Source: Chalara sp. BL73
Lineage: Eukaryota > Ascomycota > Leotiomycetes > Helotiales
Length of the DNA: 64,000 nt
Assembly: GCA_918026815.1 (NCBI GenBank)
Contig: CAKJVC010000171.1
Coordinates: 124,001-188,000 of the forward strand
Direction: 5' to 3'
The first letter of the stretch is position 1; every line of letters begins with the position of its first letter. This document shows, piece after piece, positions 22,864 through 34,287 of this stretch. Made by a program: the position numbers and the translations under genes. The notes under the pieces were generated by a model that saw only the letters and a program-made list of their open reading frames with translations, made no database searches and was not told the origin of the DNA.

Positions 22864-24876
22864 GGCGGGGGAAACTTGAAGGGTCTTCGTCCGGCTTGAT
22901 AAGGATATCGGAGGGGACCTGGACCGGATGATAGGAGACGCTGCAGGCCCAAATGCAATCTACCCCGACGTAACACGAGGTCGATTGATGTTGGCGGACA
23001 GCCACATGAGGTGGGTAAGAAAATGATGAGGACGTGGTGAAAAGAAGTGGGATTTAGATTTTGGGGGGGGTGGTGGAGGGACGTGGTCTGGGTCTAGGCT
23101 GAGCTCAGGGAAAGGATTAATTTCTTGGCAGCAAGGAGCTTAAATTTGAAGCGTCGATTGAACGCCTGTCTTATTCCTGTTGGGTGAAAATATATCTATC
23201 GACAGATTGATTGATAAGGCATGATGATGATGGAACGTAGCATTTCTATCGGCTGCAAGGCTCTGACTAACATATTTTGCGGGATTTATAGCGTGCAATC
23301 AGTGACAATGCCGTTTAAGGTTTATTCTGGAATGATGCATCACATTTTCTATCTGTCCTCACTCTCTTTTGGGGATGTGGGGACAACCCCACTATATAAG
23401 GGGGACCTAACACTCGCCTGTTGCCGAGATTGGTTGGATTCAGCCTCTCATATCTTTTTTCTCTCATCGACCACCACTGCTACAGTAACTATTCGTGCTT
23501 CGACCAAGAAAAGAGTCTTCCTCACCCGCTGGCATTGAACGGCTTGGATGCAACTGTATTCGTATCGTTCTGCATCTAATGGTTCTCCACATTCTGCATC
23601 AGGTCCTAGGGAGCATCGTCACGCTATATTTAGATTCTTTCTTGTTTCGAGCTTCAATCCTCAGCGTGTACGGTAGAACACGAGTCGAAACTAACGCTCC
23701 AATTGGCTGACCCGTATGGACGAACAACCGATGCCGCCAAGGTTCTGCCACAACCATCACCGAGTTGCAAGGCTGATCTCAGAGCGTGACCTGTCATCAC
23801 GGCGCAGGCTAGTTTTTATTTGTCAAGCGATTCATGTCATCCACTCAATTTGGCGAATCCAAGATCGACTTTGATAGAGTCCCAAGGGAACAATTATCAA
23901 ATGAAATCTAAATGTCTTGTGCCATATAGAAAGGAATAATCATTCGAGAGCGCCTAGATGATTTCTTGAACTTTTGATATGATTTCTAATTGAGAGGGCA
24001 TCAGCCGCTTGGCAATAATTAAGAACAATGTTATACTTCAAACACCAGACTTGGGAAAGTCTCAAATATCACAATCTCTGAGGAAAGACAGAGAAAACAA
24101 TGTTGGCACAAATTTGGGTCGACCCGGTCTGAACAGATGGAATGTCTACAGCGATGAATTGATCATTGCCAGGTCTTCCGGAAACCTCTTCCAGTAAGAG
24201 ATTGAGTTGCTCTTGCTTGTCTGCGCACCACTAGACCCATTGTGGCAAGATTAGGCGCTCTTGTCTGTATGGCACGAAGTTTATCTGATACAGTTGAACA
24301 ATGCTCCATTCTCTACGCTTGAATCAAGGATTCACCTCGACCACAGTGCATTATCTTTTCTCAAAGCAAGGGCGGCACGAGATATGTTTCCATAGAGAAG
24401 GAAGGCTAAAGCAGTCAATCTCCAACAGTTTGAAATTCCAGTAGACTAAGTATATAGCTAACATGTTCGCACTCGCAACCTCGACCTCAGAGCCAATAGC
24501 TAAGAGTGCTTATATACTACAACGGTGGCAAGGAGCAGGAAGGGACGAATTGAGCACCACCTGACTTGTAGGGACGAGTTCGGAGTACAGCCAGTAGGGG
24601 TGGTAGGGTATTTGAGACATAACAAAGCACCATGGCTGTCAATTTCATATTTTATCTTGTTGCTGTAACTTATAAGCCATATCTTCGTTTGAAAAATCAT
24701 CGTAAAGCATTTCAATTCGAATTCTCTCTCGCAAGTCAGCCCATGAACAACCCAGCCCAGCTCGAGGATCACTTACGCCATACTCCCAGCGCAATCCCAA
24801 GGCTCCCTTATACAATACCCATCCGATACCCCCCCTCCCGAACTCCTTCCCACCCAAATCCTCCCCCAACGACAAA
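22864..24876. promoter_or_regulatory. Upstream region of the kinase gene; no other gene
   Basis: The region holds the kinase promoter at its left side, including a GT-rich/pyrimidine-rich leader near 23040-23100. A plus-strand TATA element lies at 23393 with no clear gene behind it. The remaining short frames show no family resemblance. Confidence 0.4.
23377..23400 (+). promoter_or_regulatory. Hairpin plus TATA box, orphan promoter candidate
   Basis: GTGGGG, ACAA, CCCCAC form a perfect 6-bp hairpin immediately followed by TATATAAG at 23393-23400. A pyrimidine-rich stretch (CTTTTTTCTCTCATC) near 23455-23470 resembles a fungal transcription start zone. No convincing coding frame follows, so a non-coding transcript or a very short or decayed gene is possible. 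Confidence 0.35.
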
Positions 24877-25376
24877 TCACGTGTCAAACTGCCACTTCTG
24901 CAGCCCTACAAAAAGATCAAAACACCACTGATTAGCCTTCCTCTAAGCATAAAAATCAAAACAAAAAAAAGAAGAGCAGATAGAAAGCAAGGTCAGCTCC
25001 CCTCTTGCACCTTCTCCCCCCTCCCCATCCTCCGCCTCTAGACTTCTCCAGACTTACCGCCACGGTGGCCCTCCCTCGTCTCCCGCCTCCCGCCGCCCAT
25101 CTTGAGGTTCGCCGTCTGGGCCCACGCCTGCGCCCGCTCCGGGCAGACCTTCTTGTGCGCCTTCCAGTGGGACTTCTGGCAGTCCCGCGAGCAGTAGGCC
25201 TCGGACTGGCACTTGGAGCACGGCTTGAAGGGCTTGGATTCCGTTTCCGCGTTGGGGCACGCGGAGCATCTGGTCGGCGCCGGCGCCGGCGCGGACGGGG
25301 CGGGCGGGGATCCGGCGTCCTGGGCCGGGGCGTTGCTGGTGCTTGACGATGCCTCGTCCGGCGCTGGAGGACCCAT
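24877..25376 (-). CDS. Small MYND zinc-finger protein
   Basis: Exon 1 is 25058-25376 and exon 2 is 24877-24905, joined by a 152-bp phase-1 intron (GTAAGT, branch-like CTAAT, TTGTAG). The product is 115 aa. A Pro/Ala/Ser-rich N-terminus is followed from residue 37 by a MYND finger with Cys/His pairs: CSAC, CSKC, YCSRDC, HWKAHKKVC. After the finger, a Gly/Arg-rich stretch ends in GLQKWQFDT, contributed by exon 2. Without the intron the frame would run only four codons past the donor; the Trp-containing end looks more natural and is the reason for this model. MYND fingers bind proline-rich peptides and serve as protein interaction modules. No second domain is present, so it is probably an adaptor. 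The first exon is distinctly GC-rich. Confidence 0.8.
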
Positions 25377-26009
25377 TTTGTCTTCCGAGGTAGGGTTGGT
25401 GGTTTCCGTGTCGGTGGGATGTTGCGAGTTTGGAACCGGGACTCTGGTTTGTTGGATAGCCGCGGGGATCCCTGGGCGGTTGTCGAATTTATAAGTGCTG
25501 AAGGCGTCTTTTGAGTTTTAGGCTTTGTGCTTTTTGTGGTGTTTTTGTGGGGCGCTTGGCGTGGACCTCTGGTTTGTCGAGGTAGGTCACGAGCTTTATG
25601 GTGGACTTGGTTATTTTTGATCGAAGAATCGAAACTGAAGATGGCTTTTTAATGCTTAATTTGTATGTGGGGCATGTTTGGAGAGAAAGAGGATCTGGAA
25701 TGGGCCGGCGCAGGCCTTTTTTTTTTAAAGCAATCATTGTGCAACCTCCAGCTAATCATTGTGATGTTGAAGGACTCGCATTGTTTGTGGGTTGAGTACC
25801 ATAACGTGACTAGGAACATGAATGTCATTGGAAAGGCGGAATGAATATGAGCATGTAAACACACCTAGGATAATCATGCCGGCAATTAAGCATGATGCAG
25901 CTTCTAGTATTGTACAATTCTATATCTATCCACATCTAAGTCTAATCTAAGTCTATAGGCTCTTGCGAATGGTTCTCTATATGGACTCTAGCCAATCATG
26001 AAATCGCGC
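25377..26009. promoter_or_regulatory. Promoter region of MYND gene, 3' region of peroxidase gene
   Basis: These 633 bp lie between the stop of the upstream peroxidase gene and the MYND start, both on the minus strand. It contains an 8-T/3-A run near 25720. No coding sequence is supported. Confidence 0.4.
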
Positions 26010-27036
26010 TCACAACACGCTCCTCTCCACGAACCTCCTATTCTCTTTCGCTATAGGGCATGCTCCGTTTGGCCTAACTCTGTCACCTGTTGTCTTTTCC
26101 GGGACGCCAGGCTTTGAAGACTTTTTCGGTGCCGAAATATAGCCCCCAAACGCCGAATCGGTATTTGTGATGTTACCATATACATCTCTCTTAATACCCA
26201 ATTCGCTCAGCTTCTCAAAAACTTTGGCAAAGTCCTCAAAAAATTGGTCCTTATCCTTCGCATACAACTCGACGTATGGCAGGAATTCACTGTCATTCCG
26301 TAAAGCAATATCAGTCGGCAGCATCATTAACTCTGTCTCAGAATCCTCATCATAGTTGGTGAATTGCTCAACTCCATTAGGCAACGTCTTCTTGCTCCAT
26401 TGAAGCGAAAGAAGAAGGCGAAAGTATTGATTTGAGAATCGTGTAGGATTGTTAACCCATGCTCCTTCAAATCCCGAACGATCACTATGACAACGTCCTA
26501 AATTATGCGCTCCACTCAACGCAACAATCTCCTGGTCGTTGAATCCCATTCTGTAGAATATGAAACGGATGTGGTCAGAGCCTTGCGCTGCGTCTGGGAG
26601 GCGTCCTCGAGGTGGAAGCTTGCTGTCGTCAACGTAATCGGTACGACCGCCTTGCCAGGGAATATCAGGACCGCCCATTTCCTTGATCGCTACGACACCA
26701 GCCAATGTCCACAGATCGGAGTATGTTATCCAAGAGTGCTTCTCTTTGACAGGTTCTAGAAAGACACGCGCATGTTGGAGACCTGCGTTCGCTGGATCGC
26801 CGCCTTCTTGCTCGTATCGCATTCCAGCACCGTTCGAACCCCCGGTATCTGTTTCAGCATCATATGTTCCACAAGAATGCCTATTGAGATCAGTATCAAA
26901 ACTTGAATATCAAGTCGAGAACATACCATGCTAACCGCACCAACACTGGCCCTGCGCTTCCATCATCGTACTCAGGTTGGTGAAGAAGCTCCACAATATC
27001 CTTTCGCACGGCATCAAAATTGCCCGCCTTACTCAT
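26010..27036 (-). CDS. Cytochrome-c-peroxidase-type haem peroxidase
   Basis: Exons 26927-27036 and 26010-26880 are joined by a 46-bp phase-2 intron (GTATGT...CAATAG) and give 326 aa. This is a class I haem peroxidase (PF00141). The distal site LVRLAWHSCGTY supplies catalytic Arg34, Trp37 and His38; the proximal ligand is in [11 protein letters not shown] near residue 163; a Trp in [17 protein letters not shown] near residue 176 matches Trp191 of yeast cytochrome c peroxidase. The enzyme reduces hydrogen peroxide. No mitochondrial targeting extension precedes the catalytic domain, which starts directly with [10 protein letters not shown], so the protein may be cytosolic, unlike the mitochondrial CCP1. 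The intron falls inside the distal Trp codon. The C-terminus is short and basic, with no membrane anchor. Confidence 0.88.
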
Positions 27037-28695
27037 CCTGTGTATGCTTTAATAGCAGAGAAATCTAAAGCACCCGATCTAAACACAAAAAATCTATGAG
27101 GAAAGAAGGAAAGGGCAAACTCGCGAAGGAAAAGCAGCATGTAATAAGTCGAGAAGCGCCAGATACCGAGGCATGTGAATCTGACTGGCGCTTCTCACCT
27201 ACCACGCGTGTATTCCTTCAAAGTGGACATTTGTGGGTCGAATGGATGACTCCATGTTGAGCTTGTGATGAACCCATAAATGAGACTGTAATGATTTTGT
27301 GGGTGATTAATGAGAAAGCCGAGGTCGGAAGTGGAACTACATTTTCTTCCGATAAGTGACGTTATGAGGCTGAAGGAGATAAGAGACTTGGCATTGTTGT
27401 TTTGACTGATAACGGCCTCAGGCAATCATACAGAGAAACACCACAGGATTTTTATGCTCAAGCCAGCAATGAATCTTTCTAGCATTGTAGTTGAGTTTTT
27501 TTTTTTTTTTTGGACTTGAGAACCCGCTGGAGCTTGGTCTATCTCCAGAAGTAAAGCCGAAGCGATACCCTGGGACTAATTTCATTCGACGCTCCATCCA
27601 TCCGTCCATGCCTCCAGAGAACGGCCAGTTATTGTGAGCAGGACTAGCAATATGGAACCCATTGTTGATTCACGAGCCCTGTTAAAAGCCTCTGGTTTGA
27701 CATTCATTTGTCAATCGTCTAAAGATGCAAACAACTTCATCAAAATTCCAATACGGAAGATCTACCAAAACTGGTTGTTAACGTGCCTCTTTTCTACCAG
27801 TGATCACACTCAGTTAAGCCTTTCTGTTAGTCCATAAAAATAGAGCTTGCTGGCGTTGCAATATATGCGGAAATTGCTGAGACGTTTTTGGAGAGTGCTT
27901 CAGAAGTTTTCAAGTAGCCATTTCATAATTCAGAATGCTTGCGTTTTGCAGTCGATAAGTGTTACACCCCAGGAGAAAGACTGCTATGAACCGCTCCAGG
28001 CGAGCTTCTGCACATTGAGCAGGTTAATCCCGTGGATATCCCTCGCATTGTTCAATTAGTGATTTCCCTCAAAATATCATTTATTGAATCCTTCAACGTT
28101 TTCGTCGACGCAACACAATTTGTTGGTTAACTACCACACTTGTCCGCATAAATGTCCTCCGAGAGAAGCCGACTTATGTGGTAGTGGAATGTAGGATGAC
28201 GGTTTCCTCGAAGGAGTCTAATGTATTGGGTAACTGATTTCGTTACAGTTCCATGCATCCAGTTACCAGATCCGTTATTTAAATTCGTTCCCCTAGAGGA
28301 TTTGCCGATTTAATTTCGACCCCCTAGGCTCTAGCGCGTAATAATGGAGAGCAATTTCAGCAATAACCCGATACTCACTCCTTGAGTCAAGTCATCTCGC
28401 TCTCGTCCTCCAATATTATATGCTTTATTTCCAGAGCTTGCACTCTTGCATCATCATTTTTAGCACTACTTTCAGCATAATCTCATAAACTAAATACCCT
28501 AAAGCCTCGAGGTTAAGTCTACCGATATCTGTCAATATCTTTGTTTTCTTGGCTAGTGTCATGAAGATCCAGATTCAAAATGCTCTGAAGAAACTGATAC
28601 ACAGTTAATTGCCTGGCTAACATTTAATATTTCATAATCGTTACGTTAATGTACCCCGAACGGGGATAAGATATCTGTACCAACATCGTTCCAGA
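27037..28695. other. Intergenic stretch, no gene seen
   Basis: The left side is the peroxidase promoter. A poly(T) run occurs near 27497-27510. I find no RNA gene and no protein frame that I can support; 27634-28059 contains unrelated short frames. Confidence 0.45.
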
Positions 28696-29685
28696 TCATT
28701 GCCCCAGCGCGAATATACGCCTTAGAATTTCATCATCACTGGGATTCCCAGCTCCCTTGATGGTTTCATACGCAGGTGCGAGCACGGACTTTTCGATTTC
28801 CTGGTACTTCCCATCGGCGATGAAGATTACCTCTCCGTGTCTGGATGCATCGAGAAACAGGTAAGCAACAGCCCGTGCAATCACTAAACATGGCTGCGAC
28901 TCGTGCGAGACTGCCTTCATGATTCCCTCTACATTTGGGAGGACGTTGGTGGACGTCCATGATGGCATGAGTGTGTTAATCCGTATTGGGAGGCCCGAAA
29001 CCTCAACAAGCCTTGCATAGCCTCTTCCGAACCCCAGAACACCATGTTTGGCCGTGGCTACATCATCCTGTGAACTTGAATTCCTTTATGTTATGCTCTG
29101 CTCTTGACTTACAATAATCGGGAGCTCGAAGGGGCTGTAAGCCGGTGCTGGAGCCCATGAGCACAATACTACCGCCTTCAGGTTGCTGTTTCAGATAATG
29201 AACGGCAAGAGAAGCCGTGTTGACCACGCTCTTCAGATTGACTTCCAGGGTATCATGTACTGGTTCCTTCAGGTTTCCGCTCTCGTCCGATTCAAGTGCC
29301 AAGTAATTAGCGCGGGGACCAATACCAGCGTTGGCGAACACATAGTCAATCCGGCCATGTTGTTCCTTCGTTTTCTTGAACAGCGCACTCAGCTCGGCCC
29401 AATTGGTAACATTAGTTTGTATAAATGTGAAGCCAGTCTTCTCTGTCGTATCAGGTTGTGGCTGGACGTCGCCGCCGACAACCAATGCCCCCAGCGATAC
29501 CAGCAGATCGGCAGTTGCCAGGCCAATACCTGAAGAAGTGCCTGCGATGATCCAATAGGTCCGTTAGCCCGAGTCAAACATGATGAGAATACCTCGCGAG
29601 GCAATGAGATAGCCATACCTGTGACAATGACAACCTTGCCTTTGAGACCGGTTAAATCCTCGTCCTTGATAAAAAATTCTGACAT
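28696..29685 (-). CDS. Short-chain dehydrogenase/reductase
   Basis: Three exons, 29619-29685, 29113-29541 and 28696-29057, are separated by introns of 77 and 55 bp and encode 285 aa. It is a classical SDR. A TGTSSGIG nucleotide-binding motif lies at residues 22-29 and is created by splicing of exon 1 to exon 2. NAG appears in VFANAGIG, a serine lies in the LMGSSTG block, and the catalytic YSTAK (Tyr165, Lys169) is formed exactly across the second splice junction. That motif decided the acceptor: GATGTAG rather than the earlier ACAG gives an unbroken frame. The Asp in VVGGDV, at the end of the second beta strand, suggests NAD(H) use. The substrate is unknown. Intron 1 interrupts the glycine-rich loop and intron 2 the active site. 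Confidence 0.85.
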
Positions 29686-31721
29686 GGCGTTGAGATGGAG
29701 TGCGTAGCCGGCAGATGGATAGATTGGAAACGAATTCTTGGAATCCTGGAAGCAGAAAAGTAAGACAACTTTAAGATAATACGACAGGTCGAAGGATTAA
29801 AAGATTGCTTGTTCAGGAATCTTGGTAAGAACAAACGAGTTTGTAGTTAACTGAGGGGATCAAGTGGATAGGACACCACCTAGAGCGGTGTGGACATCAC
29901 CACCAGCAGTCTTCTGGTGGGTCTCTTTAAAATTGTTAACCAATCCAGATTTTTGCTTTAAGCACTTAATTTTTACTGTACACTCCTCACGTTAGGCCGT
30001 ATAAACCTTAGCTATGAGTGTGGTTCGGCATGAAACTAAGCATGTTTGGGGGGGACCCTGAACGCAAGAGAGGGGCAGCAGACAACCTCTCCCGTTTTGG
30101 AGGCTGGGTTGACCAAATGCGCCGCAGCCAAAAACATTGGCGAAGACGTTGATCACGAGTTTTGAGGCTTGCTCAGGGGACTCGGGGCCGGGGAGAGACG
30201 GTGTTAGCCGAGGACTGCCTACGCAACGGGCGGCTACGCAAGGGACAACAACAAATATTTTAGGAGACTGAATCGTGTTGAACTGGCCAGTTTTGTAAGT
30301 GCGACGAGAGCGGTCCACTTTTAAACTGACTCTGTGGCGGCTTTAATTCCCGCTTTCGGACCGTTCCGATGTTTTAAGAATTTCTGGGGCCGTTTTGACA
30401 TATTCTCACTCGTGTGGACTTCGCCAAAGCTTTACGAGATAGCCTCATCCCTCTATCGTCTTTGCCGTGGCATTCCCTTCCCGAAGAAATATTCTCGTCC
30501 TCACGGACTTGGTACGAAGATTTTGAGGGATATGGTATGTGTACCGAGGAACGTGATCGGCAGAGTGTCAGGCACATGCCCTCGGCAAAGACTCGTTTTC
30601 AAGCTGTACGTGAAAACAGACGATGGATCAACCCGTTTCCGTCTTATACAGTACTATAAGTAGGCGATCTCTACAATGTATGTCTCCCAGTCCGCCAAGG
30701 TCAAATATGCATGAGGGATTGCACTTAGGAACTATGCCGTAAGTGGTGTTAGCTTGTTACAGCGCCGTACTTGTAGGGTTAGTGCTTGCAACTCCCCTAC
30801 AGTAACTTTCGCTTCCGCGAGATTTGGTGCCGCATGAGTGAGCATGACAGTTGGCCCGAGCGCCTTAAGTGCCTATCGGCTTTTTGATCATCCTACCATT
30901 AATTTCAGATACCGGACTAGCTAAGAGACCACAATGACATAGAGGCCGTTCGGAATGATTTTTATTTTTATTTTAAAAAAATCAAGTTTTAGCTGTGGTG
31001 TTGTCGAGGCTGCACTGAATATTGTTTTCGTGTGCCTCAGGGTCGAATACTTAGTCCAACCAAGACTGTGGACCCTGGTACGATTACATGCTCCCATTTG
31101 TAAACTCGTCTACTTACTGGATAGCAAAGAGTGGGTATCTGTAGACGTCAGAATTTTATGCCTGGGATAATCCCACCAACGTCTGCGGTACTGGAGCTTT
31201 GCTAGTAAGGCCCACTAAAAAGCGTTATGGAAAAGTATGGAAGAGGACGTAAAGGGTTTGGACTGGAAGAGTAGTCAGGTCAACACCGAAATGGTGGGAA
31301 TAACGACCCCCTTCTTCCTGCACTCGATTTATGACCTGACATCGAAACTCAAAACATTAATCTAGATGCCGATCTTGCTACGATACATACTTCCATCTAA
31401 CAGCCGGGTGCACGTCCAGGAGGCATAACCCGAGAGCCCATGAGCCGGGAGTTTGGCCCCATGTCTATGGAAGACGAAGCACATCCAAGGGACACCCCCC
31501 TACACGAAGATCACTGCCAAACCAGGGTAGGGCCCATCAGAGGCCAAACGGTGGAGAAAACGCAGTCAAAATTACTCTTTTAAACCCGTATCGAACCACA
31601 GTCGACGTTTCGAGGCGAACCGTCAACTTCCTTCACTTACCTTTTTGTTCCCTTTTAGTACGCTTCGTAGCCTCTTTTGCTTTTCACTACCCTTCATCGT
31701 GGCGTTGCATTTTTGGTCATC
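29686..31721. promoter_or_regulatory. Divergent intergenic region between SDR and rhodopsin-like genes
   Basis: About 2 kb lies between two diverging genes, so it must hold both promoters. Frames at 29992-30318 and 30334-30663 overlap others and have no motif I know. The 120 bp before 31722 are pyrimidine-rich and suit a transcription start. Confidence 0.4.
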
Positions 31722-32957
31722 ATGGTAAAGCCCCAAGGGGACGGCGCGGCGCTCCTCTATACCTCGATAATCCTATTAGCCCTCAGTTGGATCACATATG
31801 CCTTGCGGGTGGGAGTACGGATATGGCGAAAAGCGTTCGGTTTGGATGATGTCTTGATGTTTGTAGGCCTTGTATGTGTGCCCATGGCTTCTTTCAGTAT
31901 CAGGCGTCAAGGCTAACCTGATGCGTTGCCGCAGCTGCTATTCACGGTTACGAGTAGCTTGTGTATTGTCTGCGCCTTCTACGGAAGCGGGAGGTATGCG
32001 GCCGAACTAAACCCATACGACATAATGAAGGGAGTTAAGGTGCGTATGCTTGTTCTCTCTTAATAAACAATCTAACAATGAACTTAAGTTGTTCTTCATT
32101 GCCGAATTTTTCTATGCCTCCGGCGCAGTTGCCATCAAGTGCAGCATCGCCGTAACTCTCCTTCGCATCGCTGATGCCCGCCGTCGTTTTGTGTGGACTA
32201 TTTGGGGCATCATGATCTCCACTGCCATCTCCGCTGTCATATTTATTCTCGTAATCGCTAACATCTGTCGTCCGATCACTGCGTTATGGGGTGAAACCAC
32301 TGGTACCTGCAATCTCAAACTCAACAGCGATGTTAGCTTCTTCTTCTCTGCTGTTGAAATTGCGACCGACTGGGCTTTGGCGGTGTTGCCAGCCGTCTTG
32401 CTGTGGAATATTCAGATGAAGAGAAGGATCAAGGTCTCTGTTGCCATGATTCTTTCGATGGCTGCTTTGTAAGTATCTTGCTGTGGTTTACAACCTGGAT
32501 AGCCTATTAACACCCCTCCAGTGCAAGCTGCGCAACGATCGTCCGACTCCGCTACCTGAGTCTCTACAGTGACCCCAAGGAATTTTTGTACGGCACTGGC
32601 AAAATTGGCCTCTGGTCCGTCATCGAAGAAGGCATCGGCATTATTGCCGGTTCGCTCCCCGCTCTTCGTCCGCTCCTCTCTCTTCCAATATTCAACCTTA
32701 CCACCAACGCCGGCAGCAGCGGCGAGGCTTCGGCAGGCAACTTCAAACAGCCCAGCAGAAATCAGCGCCCGGACATTAAAATGGATACTTTTCAGCAATT
32801 AGGAGATAAGGATGGAGATGTGGATGGGGACGGGGACAGCCAGAAACATATCTTGAAGGAGACCAAGGTCACAATGACATCGAATGAACGGTCTGCGCCG
32901 GGAGAATGGGAACAGAGTCAGGTGCTGGGGTGGAAGAACAACAACTACGATAGGTGA
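31722..32957 (+). CDS. Rhodopsin-fold integral membrane protein (PTH11/SAT4-like)
   Basis: Four exons, 31722-31871, 31935-32039, 32089-32468 and 32522-32957, encode 356 aa; introns are 63, 49 and 53 bp. The protein shows the fungal rhodopsin-domain pattern (PF20684): RVGVRIWRKAFGLDDVLM after the first span, then a ...EFFYASGAVAIKCSIAVTLLRI block, ICRPITALW with the family Cys, GTCNL, ATDWALAVLPAVLLWNIQM, TIVRLRYL, and GLWSVIEEGIGIIAGSLPALRPL. Six to seven membrane spans are visible, followed by an acidic cytosolic tail of about 85 residues. Members with an extracellular CFEM domain include PTH11 of Magnaporthe; this one has no CFEM domain. It is likely a plasma membrane receptor-like protein, ligand unknown. 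It converges on the gene ending at 33338. Confidence 0.85.
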
Positions 32958-33337
32958 ATCTAATCGATATGTTGTGTTCGATAGCGTAATGAGTAGCGCG
33001 ATATCCGCAATACGAAACAAAATAGAGTGTTCGCGCGATATAAGCATCGCGGGAGACCAAAAAAGTTAAGAGACAAAAGTACAGAGGACATAACAATATT
33101 GTATGATATGTATAAAATCTTGAGGCCGAGCAATCGTGGCTGCAATAATTGGCAATGGAACTCATTCGAGTAAGAATTGTGGTGAGAATTCTCTAATACC
33201 AATCAAGTTCTCGGAAAGATTTTGAGTTTAGGACTCTGTCTGGGATTCTATGAATTTCCTCCACGTGAGATCATCCATGAAAACAGCGGGAAATGATTAA
33301 AAAAAAAGGTTAGCGTACAAACTTTGCGGGTTTCAGT
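32958..33337. other. Convergent intergenic region
   Basis: 380 bp between two converging stop codons; it should contain both 3' ends. No gene is seen. Confidence 0.5.
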
Positions 33338-34287
33338 TTATACATAGTCCTCCGCCTTATCAAGGAGAGCATCCCACAGCTCATCGTTTGAATCCTCCGC
33401 CGCCGGTAATTTCGAGCCATCGGCATACGAACCCGACTGCAGCTCCACTACCGCAACCTTGGCCCCGTCCCTCAGCTTAATCTGATTGGCCGCCCCATCC
33501 TGCGCCTTGCCGGAGCGCACTTCCACGTCCACCCGCTGCCATTGTGCCGCCCACGCCCGGGTCCCTGGATATTTCCCCGTCTCGTGGATTACGGAGCCCG
33601 AGACATGGTGTTCCTCCGCGTTGGCGCGGAACCCGAATGCGGGCTTGACGTCCTCGCTCACGGAGAGCCGGCGGATCGCGGATACCCCGCTGGGGTTGAA
33701 CGGTGCTTGCTGGCCTGGCGTGAAGGTCTGGTCGCTCGAGAGGCTTGTCCATGTGGCGTGCGTCATGAGGATGAGGCCCGTGAGTATCCAGATCTGCGGT
33801 TTGAGCTGCTTGAGCTCTTCGGCGGCGGAGAGGCGCGATGCCAGCCATTTGGTCGCCTTTTCGGATTTGAGGGTCACTTCGGTAAAGAATTTGTTGGGGC
33901 TGAGGAAATGAGGTTAGCTATGAAGGGCTGGGATGGATGCTGTCTTACTCTTTGATTTCGAGTTTGGTGGCTTTTGCTGCTGCGGCAATCTGATATCTAG
34001 GCTTGGTACCATCCGAAGAGGTGCTTCCTAATGTCAAGGCATAGTCTTGTAAGGTGGCTGATCGTACCCATGAAGGCGGGAGCTCTGATACACTGGTCTG
34101 CACATCAGTAGCTGGACCACCAATGACCACTGGCAGTCGGTGCAAATACTCACTCAGCATATGCTTTTTCCACATATGGCTCGAGGTAAATCGGATGATT
34201 GTAGTCGTGGACGAGGTTTCCGAGATGGAGATGCTTCGCATCGACTCCCTCGTTGTAGGTGATGTATGTTACCTTCTCTTTACTCAT
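33338..34287 (-). CDS. Conserved-looking protein of unknown function, 279 aa
   Basis: Three exons, 34154-34287, 33949-34092 and 33338-33899, are joined by introns of 61 and 49 bp (GTGAGT...ACCAG and GTAAGA...CTCAG). The start MSKEKVTYITYNEG is the first ATG after an in-frame stop upstream. Near the N-terminus is HLHLGNLVHDYNHPIYLEPY; in the middle is a possible hydrophobic segment, IWILTGLILMTHATWTSL; the C-terminal half is soluble and ends in an acidic DELWDALLDKAEDYV. Codon use in exon 3 is GC-rich. I do not recognise the family. The first acceptor was chosen because ACCAG, not the earlier GCAG, keeps the frame. Convergent with the rhodopsin-like gene. Confidence 0.7.

Noticed and set aside
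25005..25346. 113-codon plus-strand Arg/Pro-rich frame
   Set aside because: Antisense shadow of the GC-rich MYND exon.
33486..33955. Two long overlapping plus-strand frames
   Set aside because: Antisense to the GC-rich third exon of the 279-aa protein gene; no start context or motif.
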